In this document: piece by piece, positions 25,042 to 34,858 of the stretch
How the letters are laid out: each line of letters starts with the position of its first letter
Numbering within the stretch: position 1 is the first letter of the stretch
From: Bacteroidales bacterium
Lineage (GTDB): Bacteria; Bacteroidota; Bacteroidia; Bacteroidales; F082
Length of the DNA stretch: 64,000 nucleotides
Assembly (NCBI GenBank): GCA_024400425.1
Contig: JAKSMV010000004.1
Span: 1-64,000, forward strand
Reading direction: 5' to 3'
Made by a program: the position numbers and the translations under genes
The notes under the pieces: model-generated
What the model saw: the letters and a program-made list of their open reading frames with translations, nothing else
What the model was told of the DNA's origin: nothing
The model's database searches: none

Positions 25042-27555
25042 ATGAAACACAACATCATTCGAGACAACAAGAATTTGCTTGGCATCATCGGTGCCATCCT
25101 TTGCTTTGCTCTTATCACCTTGATTTATTTCAATCCCGTGCTTCAAGGCAAGCGAATCAAGCAACACGACATTGAAATGTACAGAGGCATGTCGCACGAA
25201 ATCGTTGAATACAAGGCACAAACGGGAGAGCAGAGCCTGTGGACGAACTCCATGTTTGGAGGAATGCCCGCCTGGAACATCGGCGTTTCGCAAAACAGCA
25301 ACCTGATGACCAGCGCTCAGCGCGTACTGACCTTGGGTTTTCCTCACCCTATTGGTTCGGTTTTCATCAGTATGTTGGGATTTTTCATTCTTCTGTTGGT
25401 CTTGGATTGTTCCATAGGAATCAGTGCGGTTGGAGCGTTGGCCTACGGCTTCACCTCCTACCTCTTCATCGTCATCGGTGCGGGGCACAATTCAAAGGCG
25501 ATGGCGATGGCTTACATGGCCCCCGTCATTGCCGGTATCTTGCTGACTTACAAAGGGAAATACCTTTGGGGTAGCGTCCTCACTGCACTCGCTTTGGCAC
25601 TGCAGATACGTGCAGGCCACCTTCAAATCACATATTACCTGTTCTTGACCGTTCTTTGTCTCGTGATTGCCCAACTCGTTGAGGCTATCCGTTGCAAGAG
25701 CCTCGGTAATTTCTTCAAGGCCAGTGGATTGTTGACAATAGCCGCTTTTTTAGCCGTACTGACTTGTTCGACCACTTTGTACGCCAACTATAAGTATGGC
25801 CAAGAAACGATGCGCGGCAAACCCATTCTGACGCAAAACCAAGACAAGCAGACCAAAGGTCTGGAACGCGATTACATCACGCAATGGAGTTACGGCAAAG
25901 GCGAGACTTGGACTTTGCTCATCCCCAACGCAAAAGGCGGCGCTTCGGGCTATATCGGCAAAGACGAACCTGCATTAGAAAAAGCCGACCCTCGTTTCAA
26001 GGAAAGCATCGCCCAAAGCAATGCCTATTGGGGCGACCAACCTGGCACAAGCGGACCGGTGTATGTCGGAGCCATTGTCGTCTTCCTTTTCCTACTTGGA
26101 GCCTTCACCGTGAAAGGCGGAACCAAATGGGCTTTGGTGGCCGCCACCTTGCTTTCCATCTTGCTTAGCTGGGGTAAGAACATGATGTGGTTCACCGACT
26201 TCTTCATCGACTATGTGCCTGGTTACAACAAGTTTAGGGCCGTTTCCATGACTTTGGTCATTGCCGAAGTATGCATGCCGCTATTAGGTTTCTTGGGATT
26301 GGCCGAAATCCTAAAGAATCCTGACAGTTTCAAGCAAAACATCAAGAAGTTCTATATCGCCTTAGGCATCACGGCAGGATTCTGCCTGCTATTCTCCGTA
26401 GCTCCGAAAGCATTCTTCAGTTTCCTCAGCCAAGGCGAAGCCGAACAATTTGAAAGCATGTCAGCTCAATATGGCAATGGAGTTTATGCTCTAGCCTCCC
26501 AACTTGAAGATGTCCGCGTGGCCATTTTCCGCAAGGATGCCCTCCGAAGCCTTTTGTTCATTATACTTGCTGCCGTGCCGATTTTCCTTTGCGGGAAAAA
26601 CAAGTTAAAAGCACTTCCTGCCACACTCATTCTTGCTGTATTAGTCGTCATCGACCTCTACCCCATCGACCGCCGTTACCTCAACAACGACAATTTCATC
26701 AGCAAGAAACTAGCCGACAGACCTTTCACTGCAACAAAAGCCGACAAATACATCCTTCAAGATTCCGACCCTGACTTCCGCGTCATCAACCTCACCAAAG
26801 ACGTGTTCAACGACGCTTCCACATCGTATTATCACAAGTCCATCGGTGGATACAACGGAGCCAAGCTGCGCCGTTATCAGGATGTCATCACACAATACCT
26901 TTCGGTTGAGGTGAAACGCTTCGGAAACATCTTCAACAGCATCACTACAGAAGACGATTTTGGGGCAGCCATGCAGCAGCAGAAAGTCCTCAACATGCTC
27001 AACACTCGCTATGTCATCTATAACCCTGACGTTGAACCTTTAGTTAACCCTTGCGCCATGGGCAATGCTTGGGCAGTGAACGACATCCGTTGGGTGGAAA
27101 CGCCGAACGAGGAAATCGATGCCATTGCCAGCACCGATGTCGCACACACCGCCATTATCAGCAAGGATTTCCAATCCGAACTGCAAGGATTTGTGCCAAG
27201 TGATGCGCAAAACTGCAACATCAGTTTAGATTACTACAAGCCCAACGAAGTTGCCTACAACTTCAATTCCGGCAAAGACCAACTCGTTGTTTTCTCTGAA
27301 ATCTGGACACAAACCGACGGTTGGCATCTGTTCATCGACGGCAAAGAGCACCCAATCCTACGCGCCAATTACCTTTTGCGTGCCGCTATGATTCCTGCAG
27401 GGACACATAACATCACCATGAGTTACACGCCATCTATCTGGAAGACAGGCAACACCCTACAACTAGCAAGTTCATTGTTGTTGCTCATCGGCCTTGCAGC
27501 GGCTTGCATCGTTAGTTTCAAGAAGAAAAAATCAGAAGCCGTCACCAAAGCATGA
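25042..27555 (+). CDS. YfhO-family membrane protein
   Basis: 837 residues from the ATG at 25042 (an in-frame ATG at 24994 precedes a possible TACATTCGC -7 box). About a dozen hydrophobic helices are followed by a large extracytoplasmic domain and a last helix before KKKKSEAVTKA. The family hallmark near the N-terminus is the loop WTNSMFGGMPAWN, and the end has WTQTDGWHLFIDGKEHPILRANYLLRAAMIPAGTHNI, typical of YfhO proteins (GT-C-like integral membrane proteins). Members in Gram-positives help glycosylate lipoteichoic acid; in Bacteroidota the role is unproven. The stop overlaps the next glycosyltransferase by 4 nt. Confidence 0.88.
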   Translation: MKHNIIRDNKNLLGIIGAILCFALITLIYFNPVLQGKRIKQHDIEMYRGMSHEIVEYKAQTGEQSLWTNSMFGGMPAWNIGVSQNSNLMTSAQRVLTLGFPHPIGSVFISMLGFFILLLVLDCSIGISAVGALAYGFTSYLFIVIGAGHNSKAMAMAYMAPVIAGILLTYKGKYLWGSVLTALALALQIRAGHLQITYYLFLTVLCLVIAQLVEAIRCKSLGNFFKASGLLTIAAFLAVLTCSTTLYANYKYGQETMRGKPILTQNQDKQTKGLERDYITQWSYGKGETWTLLIPNAKGGASGYIGKDEPALEKADPRFKESIAQSNAYWGDQPGTSGPVYVGAIVVFLFLLGAFTVKGGTKWALVAATLLSILLSWGKNMMWFTDFFIDYVPGYNKFRAVSMTLVIAEVCMPLLGFLGLAEILKNPDSFKQNIKKFYIALGITAGFCLLFSVAPKAFFSFLSQGEAEQFESMSAQYGNGVYALASQLEDVRVAIFRKDALRSLLFIILAAVPIFLCGKNKLKALPATLILAVLVVIDLYPIDRRYLNNDNFISKKLADRPFTATKADKYILQDSDPDFRVINLTKDVFNDASTSYYHKSIGGYNGAKLRRYQDVITQYLSVEVKRFGNIFNSITTEDDFGAAMQQQKVLNMLNTRYVIYNPDVEPLVNPCAMGNAWAVNDIRWVETPNEEIDAIASTDVAHTAIISKDFQSELQGFVPSDAQNCNISLDYYKPNEVAYNFNSGKDQLVVFSEIWTQTDGWHLFIDGKEHPILRANYLLRAAMIPAGTHNITMSYTPSIWKTGNTLQLASSLLLLIGLAAACIVSFKKKKSEAVTKA

Positions 27556-28877
27556 AACGCGTACTCATCATCACCTACTACTGGCCACCTTCGGGAGGAA
27601 GCGGCGTTCAGCGATGGCTGAAAATGTCGAAATACTTTCCCGAAAACGGTTGGCAGCCTGTGATTTACACCACCGATGGAGCTGAATATCCCGTAGAGGA
27701 CCCCACCCTTGAAAAAGACGTAGCACCCGAAGCCGAAGTCATCAGACGGCCCATCATCGAGCCTTACACATTCTACAAGAAATTCACCGGAATGAAAAAA
27801 GGCGACAAGGTAAAAGCAGGTTTCACTACCGAAGAAGCGAAGGAAAACAGTTGGAAAGACAAGCTAAGTATTTGGATTAGAGGCAACCTCTTCATCCCCG
27901 ATGCACGCTGTTGGTGGATAAGGCCCTCGGTAAGATACTTAAAACAATATCTGAAAGAGCATCCTGTCGATGCCATCATCAGCACCGGACCGCCCCACTC
28001 CATGCACTTGATTGCCTTGAAGTTACACAAAAAACTAAACATCCCATGGATTGCCGATTTCCGTGACCCTTGGACGGAGATTGACTATTACAACCAACTA
28101 CATCTGACACGACATTCCGACCGCAAGCACCACAAATTGGAGCATGAAGTGCTTACCCAAGCTGACCAAGTAGTCACCGTAGCTCCCGATGGCGCAAGAC
28201 GATTGGAAGCACTTGGCGCACGCAACGTCAAGACTATTTACAACGGCTTCGATTGGAACAACGAAGACCAAGACACAGCATCACGGCCACTGAACGGGAA
28301 GTTCAACCTAACTTATATTGGCGTCCTGTCGAAGATACAAAACCCCGAAAATCTCTGGGAAGCTATCGGCGAACTCGTCGAAGAAAACGAATCGTTCGGC
28401 AAAAAACTGCAAATCAACATGATTGGACAAATTGACCACTCTGTCGAAATGGTTATAAGAAACGCAAAATTGGAGCAACATGTTGTATTCAAGCCTTACA
28501 TTCCTCACGACCAAGTCCTTCAAGAGCAGCAAGCCGCTAGTTTATTACTATTGTTGCTTATGCCCGACAGCACACCGCGAGCCAAAGGACTGCTGACTGG
28601 AAAACTCTTTGAGTACTTGTCTTCTGGCCGTCCCATCCTATGCATTGGCCCCGAAGACGGCGATGCCGCGCACATAATCAGCGAAACTAAAGCAGGCATA
28701 ACGGTAGGTTTCAACGACAAGGAGAAGATGAAAGAAACCATCAAAGCACTTTTCAACCAATACGAGACTGGAACACTGCAAGGCTGCGACAGTCAATCAA
28801 TTGAAAAATATTCAAGGAAAGCCTTAACGGGCGAATTTGTGGAAATGATGGATAAAATCATTCGTTATGGGAAGTGA
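27552..28877 (+). CDS. Glycosyltransferase (GT-B, family 4-like)
   Basis: 441 residues. Starts VLIITYYWPPSGGSGVQRWLKMSKYFPENGW, the N-terminal motif of a Bacteroidota glycosyltransferase group; then ADFRDPWTEIDYYN, VVTVAPDGARRLEALGA, the domain linker KTIYNGFDW, and the donor site around TPRAKGLLTGKLFEYLSSGRPILCIGP with Glu in FEYL. It is cytoplasmic or membrane-associated and probably builds a lipid-linked glycan. Coupled upstream to YfhO by a 4-nt overlap; downstream its stop overlaps the start of the methyltransferase pseudogene. Confidence 0.85.
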   Translation: MKRVLIITYYWPPSGGSGVQRWLKMSKYFPENGWQPVIYTTDGAEYPVEDPTLEKDVAPEAEVIRRPIIEPYTFYKKFTGMKKGDKVKAGFTTEEAKENSWKDKLSIWIRGNLFIPDARCWWIRPSVRYLKQYLKEHPVDAIISTGPPHSMHLIALKLHKKLNIPWIADFRDPWTEIDYYNQLHLTRHSDRKHHKLEHEVLTQADQVVTVAPDGARRLEALGARNVKTIYNGFDWNNEDQDTASRPLNGKFNLTYIGVLSKIQNPENLWEAIGELVEENESFGKKLQINMIGQIDHSVEMVIRNAKLEQHVVFKPYIPHDQVLQEQQAASLLLLLLMPDSTPRAKGLLTGKLFEYLSSGRPILCIGPEDGDAAHIISETKAGITVGFNDKEKMKETIKALFNQYETGTLQGCDSQSIEKYSRKALTGEFVEMMDKIIRYGK

Positions 28878-29079
28878 CACTATATTGACAAAAACATCTT
28901 TACGGAGATACGAAAAGACATTGGCTTTCATCAAATCGTCAGCGCCTCATGAAAAAAACGGATGGAAAATAATTGCTTCAGAAAAATGGACTTCGCCTAC
29001 TGGCGAAATAGGTCTTCGAACATTTTTGAGGAAAATCACACCATGATATTATATCGTTTATGCGAAGCGAATCAAATGA
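28867..29079 (+). pseudogene. Remnant of a SAM-dependent methyltransferase (internal deletion plus stop)
   Basis: From the ATG at 28867 the frame reads MGSDTILTKTSLRRYEKTLA, FIKSSAPHEKNGWKIIASEK, WTSPTGEIGLRTFLRKITP, then TGA (29044-29046), and continues YYIVYAKRIK to TGA (29077-29079). From memory, a Bacteroidota methyltransferase family of roughly 200-250 residues begins (K/R)RYEKTLxFIK and ends GWKIxxSEKWTSPTGKIGxRxxLRxxTPRYYIVY. Here both ends are kept, the whole SAM-binding middle is missing, and the expected Arg codon before YYIVY is a stop. The start overlaps the previous gene and the old stop overlaps the next ATG (29076), so operon geometry is preserved. Confidence 0.68.
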
Positions 29080-30230
29080 TAGACAAACCGAAAATACTAT
29101 TCATTGCTAGCAACATTCCAACGCCGAAACGGAAAGCGAACAAAGTAGTCTTGACTTTAGCTCATAGACTTTCTGCTTTTTTCGGGGTATCCGTATTGCA
29201 TCCTACCGAAATAGCCCCTTTCCCAATTTCATTACTGAAAAAATACAAAAACATTTCAGTCGGCTCTTCTTGGAATGATGACGGCATTGCCATTACTCCG
29301 TTTAAATACGTCCGTTTACCCAACATTAAGTTTTCTTTTTTACTTCTTCCACTTTATAAAAGGAAAATCAAAAAACATTTGAAGACATTGGAGCAATACG
29401 CCGTCACACATGCTCATTATGTCATGCCAGATGGCTATTTCGCATACCAGATAAAAGCCCTTGGGAAGACACCTTATTTTGTCTCATTCAGGCAATCCGA
29501 CGAAAAATACATGCGTCAGCTTGATTCCAAGAGCAAAGTTTTCTGCATGTATATGGATGTCCTTCAAAATGCGGATCACATTTTTGTCCACAACCAGTGC
29601 CATAAAGAGTATCTGCTTCAATTTGGAATCCAGAGTCAGCTCATCGGACACGGCATTGAAACCGATTTCCTTGAAGAAAAAGGAACCGACACTACCCAAA
29701 AACAAGAAATAGACATTGCAAGCATTGGTGAACTTATCCCATTAAAACATATTGATTGGGTAATAAATGCAGTACAATCCTACAAAGGAGAGAAAAAAGT
29801 GCATTTATACATTGCTGGCGAAGGTCCCTTACGGCATGAATTAGAAACAATTTCAGATCCGAAAACCATAACATTCACTGGCCAAATTGACAGAAACGGG
29901 GTTTCAAGCCTGCTTTCAAAGACCGACATTTTCGCCCTACCGAGCAAACCTGAAACATTCGGACTCGTTTACATAGAAGCCGGAGCTAAATCGAACGCCG
30001 TAATTGCACGAAAAGATGCCGGAATATGGGGACATTTCGCCGACACCGAAGATGTGCTTTTTTGCGATGACTACAATTCATTTGAAAGTCAGTTGCATAA
30101 GCTTATTGATGACGATGCGCTCAGGCACAAGCTTTCACGTGCTCTACATGAAAAAATAGCCTCGCGTTTCACATGGGACGAAATCACAGCGCAATACAAA
30201 GAGCAATACGATTTGTCCTTGAAAAAATGA
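29076..30230 (+). CDS. Glycosyltransferase (GT-B, family 4)
   Basis: 384 residues from the ATG at 29076, whose ATGA overlaps the old stop of the pseudogene. The C-domain is a clear family 4 unit: IASIGELIPLKHIDWVINAV, LYIAGEGPLRHELE, ITFTGQIDRNGVSSLLSKTDIF and ALPSKPETFGLVYIEAGAKSNAVIARKDAG, which holds the E-x7-E donor motif. The N-domain contains HYVMPDGYFAYQIKALGKTPYFVSFR. The frame can be extended upstream to 28962, but that part is the pseudogene in another frame. Composition is more A/T-rich than the genes before it. Possibly the last gene of the yfhO glycan operon. Confidence 0.88.
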   Translation: MIDKPKILFIASNIPTPKRKANKVVLTLAHRLSAFFGVSVLHPTEIAPFPISLLKKYKNISVGSSWNDDGIAITPFKYVRLPNIKFSFLLLPLYKRKIKKHLKTLEQYAVTHAHYVMPDGYFAYQIKALGKTPYFVSFRQSDEKYMRQLDSKSKVFCMYMDVLQNADHIFVHNQCHKEYLLQFGIQSQLIGHGIETDFLEEKGTDTTQKQEIDIASIGELIPLKHIDWVINAVQSYKGEKKVHLYIAGEGPLRHELETISDPKTITFTGQIDRNGVSSLLSKTDIFALPSKPETFGLVYIEAGAKSNAVIARKDAGIWGHFADTEDVLFCDDYNSFESQLHKLIDDDALRHKLSRALHEKIASRFTWDEITAQYKEQYDLSLKK

Positions 30231-30291
30231 CAGGCTTTTCGTTTTTTTTCAGAAAAATTCATATTATTGCAGTTCATTAAACTACAGTAGT

Positions 30292-30903
30292 ATGAAAAGA
30301 TTCTTTCTCGTTTTTCTTCTATTTGCGACATTGCAGTTATTCGCGCAAACTCCCGTTGCCATCGGCGACATTCTTTGCACTGACGGAACGGTTGTCGGGT
30401 CCAATGATTACCCAGCATCAGGGAAAACCGCTGTAGGCATCGTTTTTTACGTTGACGATTCAGGACAACATGGCTGGGCTGTCCATTTGGAATACCAAGG
30501 GAAAATGCCTTGGTGTCACGAATACATCGACATTCCTAATCTGCAGAACTACAGAAATTTCCGCGATGCCATCAAGGACATCGACGGCTACTCTAACACC
30601 AGAGCAATCAGAAATCATGGCACAGCCTCGTTTTTTCCAGCAGCTTGGGCCGTTGATTTTGATAACGGCTGGTATCTTCCAGCGGCAGGTCAAATCCGAC
30701 AACTTTATGGCTATATCCCCGAAATCAACCAATCGCTCAACCTTATTGGAGGAGAGCCTTTCATCCTTTATTCTGATTGGTGGATTTGGGCTTCGACAGA
30801 ATGCGACAGCGAAGCCGCCTGGGACATCAACTATTTGGGAGCCGAAGGACACAGCAAAAAAGATGCACACTATTTTTATGTTCGCTCGGTCAGAAATTTC
30901 TAA
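30292..30903 (+). CDS. Secreted DUF1566-like protein, no sorting domain
   Basis: 203 residues. Signal peptide (to LFAQ, residue 19), then IGDILCTDGT, an early glycine-rich strand GIVFYVDDSGQHGWAV, and the mark of the DUF1566-like fold VDFDNGWYLPAAGQIRQLYGYIPEIN plus WIWASTECDSEAAW and a final YFYVRSVRNF. Such domains resemble fibre-tip or C-type-lectin-like folds and bind ligands outside the cell. There is no T9SS tail, unlike the next two related proteins. TATTATTGC at 30262-30270 is the likely -7 box. Twelve nucleotides separate it from the next gene. Confidence 0.7.
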   Translation: MKRFFLVFLLFATLQLFAQTPVAIGDILCTDGTVVGSNDYPASGKTAVGIVFYVDDSGQHGWAVHLEYQGKMPWCHEYIDIPNLQNYRNFRDAIKDIDGYSNTRAIRNHGTASFFPAAWAVDFDNGWYLPAAGQIRQLYGYIPEINQSLNLIGGEPFILYSDWWIWASTECDSEAAWDINYLGAEGHSKKDAHYFYVRSVRNF

Positions 30904-30915
30904 AACCAATTTATC

Positions 30916-32280
30916 ATGAAACACATCTTTCTCCTCCTCATTACACTATTTTCCGTGACAGGACTCGTCGTTGCACAAAACTTCAAAATCGGCGACTTAA
31001 TCACCAACAGCGACGGCAGCCAAGGCATAGTTTTCTACGTAAACCCAGAACGGACTGACGGCTGGATGGTTGCTATGTCAGACTTGCAGACACATAATTG
31101 GGGACTTTCTGACGACGTTGCAGAAATCAACAATATCAACGCGCCAAACCAACTTCTTGAAGAAACCGATGGTTTGAGCAACACGGAGTCCATCAGAGAG
31201 CACCATCTCAATAATGGTTACTCGTCTTCTTATTGTGCTGGTATTGTTGACATTGCCAATGGATGGTATATACCTACTGCAGGACAGTTGATGAAACTAT
31301 GCAGTGTCTTAGACAAGATAAACGACAAATTAGTGATGAATGGAGGCTCTATACTCCAACAACACCCCTATTTTTCAAGTTCCGAAGCATCATGGGCACA
31401 AGTGTGGGCCGTTGATTTCGGCAGTTACAGCCGTGACTGGGGCGGTCAGTTTGAAACGCACGGCAAAAGCGAGAATGCTTATTTTCGAGCTGTAAGGAAC
31501 ATTGTTTTTGCAAATATTCCTACCGTTGCCGACATCACCATTCCCAGTAGTTTCTGCGAAGGCGAACCATTGCAACTCGAAATTCCGATGACGCAATATG
31601 CAGAGCATCAAGGTTGGCAAATATCACCTGATGAGAACTTTACAGACCCAATTTCATATAACGGAGAGAACCTAGACTTTTCATACAATGGATGGTTCAT
31701 TCGTTATTTTGCCTCTAACGAAGAAGGAATTGTATATAGTAACATCGTAAAAATCACCATCCTACCCAGTCCATACGTCAGTGAAATCGTTGGCGAACAA
31801 TTTATCTATGTCACCGACCATGGTCGCTACACCTACTCCATCGAACCTGTGGAAGGTGCGTATGATTATGTCTGGTTCATCGACAACAACTGGACCATCA
31901 GCAACGCAGTCGGGAGCAACTCGTGCACCGTTGACGTCAACACCATCGGCAATGGGACGCTGACCGTCAGGGTCTATTCCGAATGCGGATATACCGAAAG
32001 GAAGATACACATCGAACACTCGCTGCAACCCGACATAGTGGTCTTCCCTAACCCCACCTACGGCGATTTCAAGTTATATCTCTATGGCATGGATGGCGAG
32101 ACACTCATCGAAATCTATAATGCCATCGGACAACGCATCGCCCAATTCGAAGCCAACGCAACCGTCGGTGGAACATTGCTCGACTACTCACTAAAATACC
32201 ATGCATGTGGCATGTATCTGATTTCGGTTACCAACCGCTATCGCAATGTCACGAAAAAACTGGTTAAAAACACACATTAG
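30916..32280 (+). CDS. Secreted DUF1566-like protein with T9SS sorting domain
   Basis: 454 residues. After the signal peptide (to VVAQ) comes one DUF1566-like domain of about 180 residues (IGDLITNSDGSQGIVFYVNP, then VDIANGWYIPTAGQLMKLC, YFSSSEASWAQVWAVDFG, AYFRAVRNI). It is followed by a module with FCEGEPLQLEIP, an Ig-like stretch with DYVWFIDNNW, and a T9SS sorting domain starting VVFPNPTYGDF and ending KKLVKNTH. The protein should be exported to the cell surface. It is likely co-transcribed with the shorter paralogue 12 nt upstream. Confidence 0.78.
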   Translation: MKHIFLLLITLFSVTGLVVAQNFKIGDLITNSDGSQGIVFYVNPERTDGWMVAMSDLQTHNWGLSDDVAEINNINAPNQLLEETDGLSNTESIREHHLNNGYSSSYCAGIVDIANGWYIPTAGQLMKLCSVLDKINDKLVMNGGSILQQHPYFSSSEASWAQVWAVDFGSYSRDWGGQFETHGKSENAYFRAVRNIVFANIPTVADITIPSSFCEGEPLQLEIPMTQYAEHQGWQISPDENFTDPISYNGENLDFSYNGWFIRYFASNEEGIVYSNIVKITILPSPYVSEIVGEQFIYVTDHGRYTYSIEPVEGAYDYVWFIDNNWTISNAVGSNSCTVDVNTIGNGTLTVRVYSECGYTERKIHIEHSLQPDIVVFPNPTYGDFKLYLYGMDGETLIEIYNAIGQRIAQFEANATVGGTLLDYSLKYHACGMYLISVTNRYRNVTKKLVKNTH

Positions 32281-32491
32281 AAGACTGAAATCAGTCATTA
32301 AAACATGGACATTTGTCACAAAATGATAGACAAACCATAGGTAACCCATATTGATTTTCAATATTTTAACAAAAATAATGATAGACAAAAACCTTGAAAA
32401 CGCATTTGGTGTTGCATTTGCGATTTTTTGATGCTAATTTTGCAACGAAAAGTCAAAACGTATTTGTCACAACATAATAAAATTTAAAAAA

Positions 32492-34858
32492 ATGAAAAGA
32501 CTTCTGACATTTATTTGGGCAATTCTATCCATAAACCTCTTTGCCCAACAGCACGTGAACATCGGCGACATTCTATGCACTGATGGGAGCACTATTAGAG
32601 TCGGACTGTTTCCCTCTTCAGGGAAAACTGCCATGGGTGTGGTTTACTATGTTGACCCAACGGGGTTAAATGGCTTAGCCGTCAACCTTTACGACGATGA
32701 AGTGAACACTCCTTTTGGAGGCTACGGAGATGACTTCCCATTGCCCGACATAGATGAGTCACGCAAAGCCATTTACGACTTCGACGGATACCGAAACACA
32801 GAAATCCTCAGAAACATGTATGGTGGAGCATCTGCCTATCCCGCACCATGGTCAGTTGATTTCGACAATGGTTGGTATCTACCTGCAGCGGGAGAACTGC
32901 GATTGCTATACAACCAAATCCTCGTTGTCAACAATTCACTTGGAGCCATTGGAGCGACCCCATTATTCAGAGACACCGACAACTATTGGTCATCGACTGA
33001 ACGCTCATGTTACCACATACACGACATGACCACAAACGGCAATTTGGGCAACTATACGAAGGTGCCATGCAACAATGCATGGGTTGGCGTGAGATCAATC
33101 CGTTCTTTCAGCACTAACTCTGCCAGTTTCCCAATCGGCGAAGTCATCGTCAACGACGACGGCAGCAAAGGCATCGTCTTCTATGCCAATCCTGACGAAA
33201 AGGCCTACTGGATGGTTGCATTAAACGATGCACCTTCAACACATCAGTGGGGCGACCACACCGATTCGCCTCTTTCAAACGTACAACCTGAAAAGTTTTT
33301 CGAACTTCTGGACGAAAGCAATGGGATGGCCAACACGAACATCCTTCGCAACTATCAAAGCAACAATTCATATGCAGCTTTCCAAGTCGATTTCGAAAAC
33401 GGTTGGTATCTGCCATCAGCAGGACAGCTTTCAAGGCTTTATGGTATGCTTCCACTCGTCGAGGACTCCATCAGAATGCATGGCGGCACTTTGATGCGTT
33501 CCGAACCATATTGGACCAGTACAGAATACGACGAAGACATGGCTTGGTGTATTGATTATGGTTCGCCAGGTCAATATGGTGGTTTTTCCGTAAAAACCAA
33601 CAAAACGACTAACGCTTTGATACGCGCCATCCACGACTTCGACCCAGAATCGCTGCAACCTTCAGTTGGAAACATCACTGCTCCTGAAGCAATCTGTTCC
33701 GGGAACAGTCTTGATTTGCAGACTCCAAGCGTTCAGCATGCCACCTTCCAAGAATGGCAAATAGCAGCAGACGAAAACTTTACCGACTATCAGAGCTACA
33801 ATGGCGAAGCCCTTGACGAATCATACGATGGTTGGTATCTGAGATATGTCGTTTCCAACTTTGCAGGAACCGTCTATAGCAATGCCGTCAGAGTTTCAGT
33901 CATGCATGCCCCATCAAGTTCATTCAGCATCGAGAGTTGCGGGCCATACGTCTGGAATGGCGCGACCTATACAGAAAGTGGCATCTACCAACAAGCCTTC
34001 CCCATACCTAATGGTTGCGACAGCATAGTCACCCTATACCTTAGCATCGGTCACGAATACGACATCAACTTCAACGCATCGAGTTGTGAATCATACACTT
34101 GGAACGGACAAACCTATATGCAAAGCGGCGATTATACACAAGTCTTCACCTCTATTTACGGCTGCGACAGCATCGCCACTCTTCACCTTTCCATCTACAA
34201 ATCTACAGAAAGCGAATTATCCATCACAGAATGTGACAGTTACGTCTGGAACGGGCAAACATACACCACAAGCGGTGATTACACGCAGACACTCCACACA
34301 ACACATGGCTGCGACAGCCTCGTTACGCTTCACCTCACCATCGAGTCGTTTGAAGAAATGCAAGCCATCGAAGGCGATACCGCTGTGGATACCCACACCA
34401 CCTCAACCAGCCTCTACACACAGCCAGGTTTCAACAACAGCACCTATCAGTGGGTTCTCCTGCCCGACCAAGCTGGAACAGTGGCCGGATTCGGCAACAC
34501 CGCCATCGTAACTTGGTCAACTGACTACCGAGGCGAAGCCACTCTCGGCGTAGGCATCGATGCCCCATGCGGCGAAGGCTTTAACACGCTCACCATAAAC
34601 GTGAAGAACTCAGCCGACATCAGCGAAAACAGTATCAGCGCCAAGCTCTACCCTAACCCGACTTCCGGAAAAGTCACCATCGAAGCCGCTGACATGCAAC
34701 GTATCACGGTTGCCAACACCATGGGGCAAGTAGTCGTTGACATGGAACTTGATTCCAACACAGAAAGTATCGACATGGCCAAATTTGGCACGGGTGTTTA
34801 TGTGGTCAGAATCCTCACCAAAGGCGGTTCCTGCATCAGGCGCATCGGGGTTGAATGA
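32492..34858 (+). CDS. Large secreted protein: two DUF1566-like domains, three GCDS repeats, T9SS tail
   Basis: 788 residues. Signal peptide to LFAQ. Domain 1 (about 20-205) matches the 30292 protein, domain 2 (about 210-390) matches the 30916 protein, so this gene looks like a fusion of the two upstream types. Residues about 485-620 hold three repeats of roughly 45 residues with the pattern C-x2-Y-x-WNG-x-TY-x2-SG-x-Y-x-Q ... GCDS-x-x-T-L-x-L. The end is a T9SS sorting domain from YPNPTSGKVT to GVE. -7 box TAATTTTGC at 32435-32443. The gene stops directly against the convergent flippase gene. Confidence 0.8.
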   Translation: MKRLLTFIWAILSINLFAQQHVNIGDILCTDGSTIRVGLFPSSGKTAMGVVYYVDPTGLNGLAVNLYDDEVNTPFGGYGDDFPLPDIDESRKAIYDFDGYRNTEILRNMYGGASAYPAPWSVDFDNGWYLPAAGELRLLYNQILVVNNSLGAIGATPLFRDTDNYWSSTERSCYHIHDMTTNGNLGNYTKVPCNNAWVGVRSIRSFSTNSASFPIGEVIVNDDGSKGIVFYANPDEKAYWMVALNDAPSTHQWGDHTDSPLSNVQPEKFFELLDESNGMANTNILRNYQSNNSYAAFQVDFENGWYLPSAGQLSRLYGMLPLVEDSIRMHGGTLMRSEPYWTSTEYDEDMAWCIDYGSPGQYGGFSVKTNKTTNALIRAIHDFDPESLQPSVGNITAPEAICSGNSLDLQTPSVQHATFQEWQIAADENFTDYQSYNGEALDESYDGWYLRYVVSNFAGTVYSNAVRVSVMHAPSSSFSIESCGPYVWNGATYTESGIYQQAFPIPNGCDSIVTLYLSIGHEYDINFNASSCESYTWNGQTYMQSGDYTQVFTSIYGCDSIATLHLSIYKSTESELSITECDSYVWNGQTYTTSGDYTQTLHTTHGCDSLVTLHLTIESFEEMQAIEGDTAVDTHTTSTSLYTQPGFNNSTYQWVLLPDQAGTVAGFGNTAIVTWSTDYRGEATLGVGIDAPCGEGFNTLTINVKNSADISENSISAKLYPNPTSGKVTIEAADMQRITVANTMGQVVVDMELDSNTESIDMAKFGTGVYVVRILTKGGSCIRRIGVE

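Noticed and set aside
29044..29046. In-frame TGA as a possible selenocysteine codon
   Set aside because: The family has Arg at this place as far as I recall, the active domain is deleted, and no SECIS-like hairpin follows. A nonsense mutation is simpler.
32283..32296. GACTGA-AA-TCAGTC hairpin after the 30916 gene as a terminator
   Set aside because: The stem is only 6 bp and no T run follows.
33930..34340. Regular DNA repeats considered as a CRISPR-like or tandem array
   Set aside because: The period is about 135 nt and in frame; it reflects three GCDS-type protein repeats, with diverged DNA between copies.
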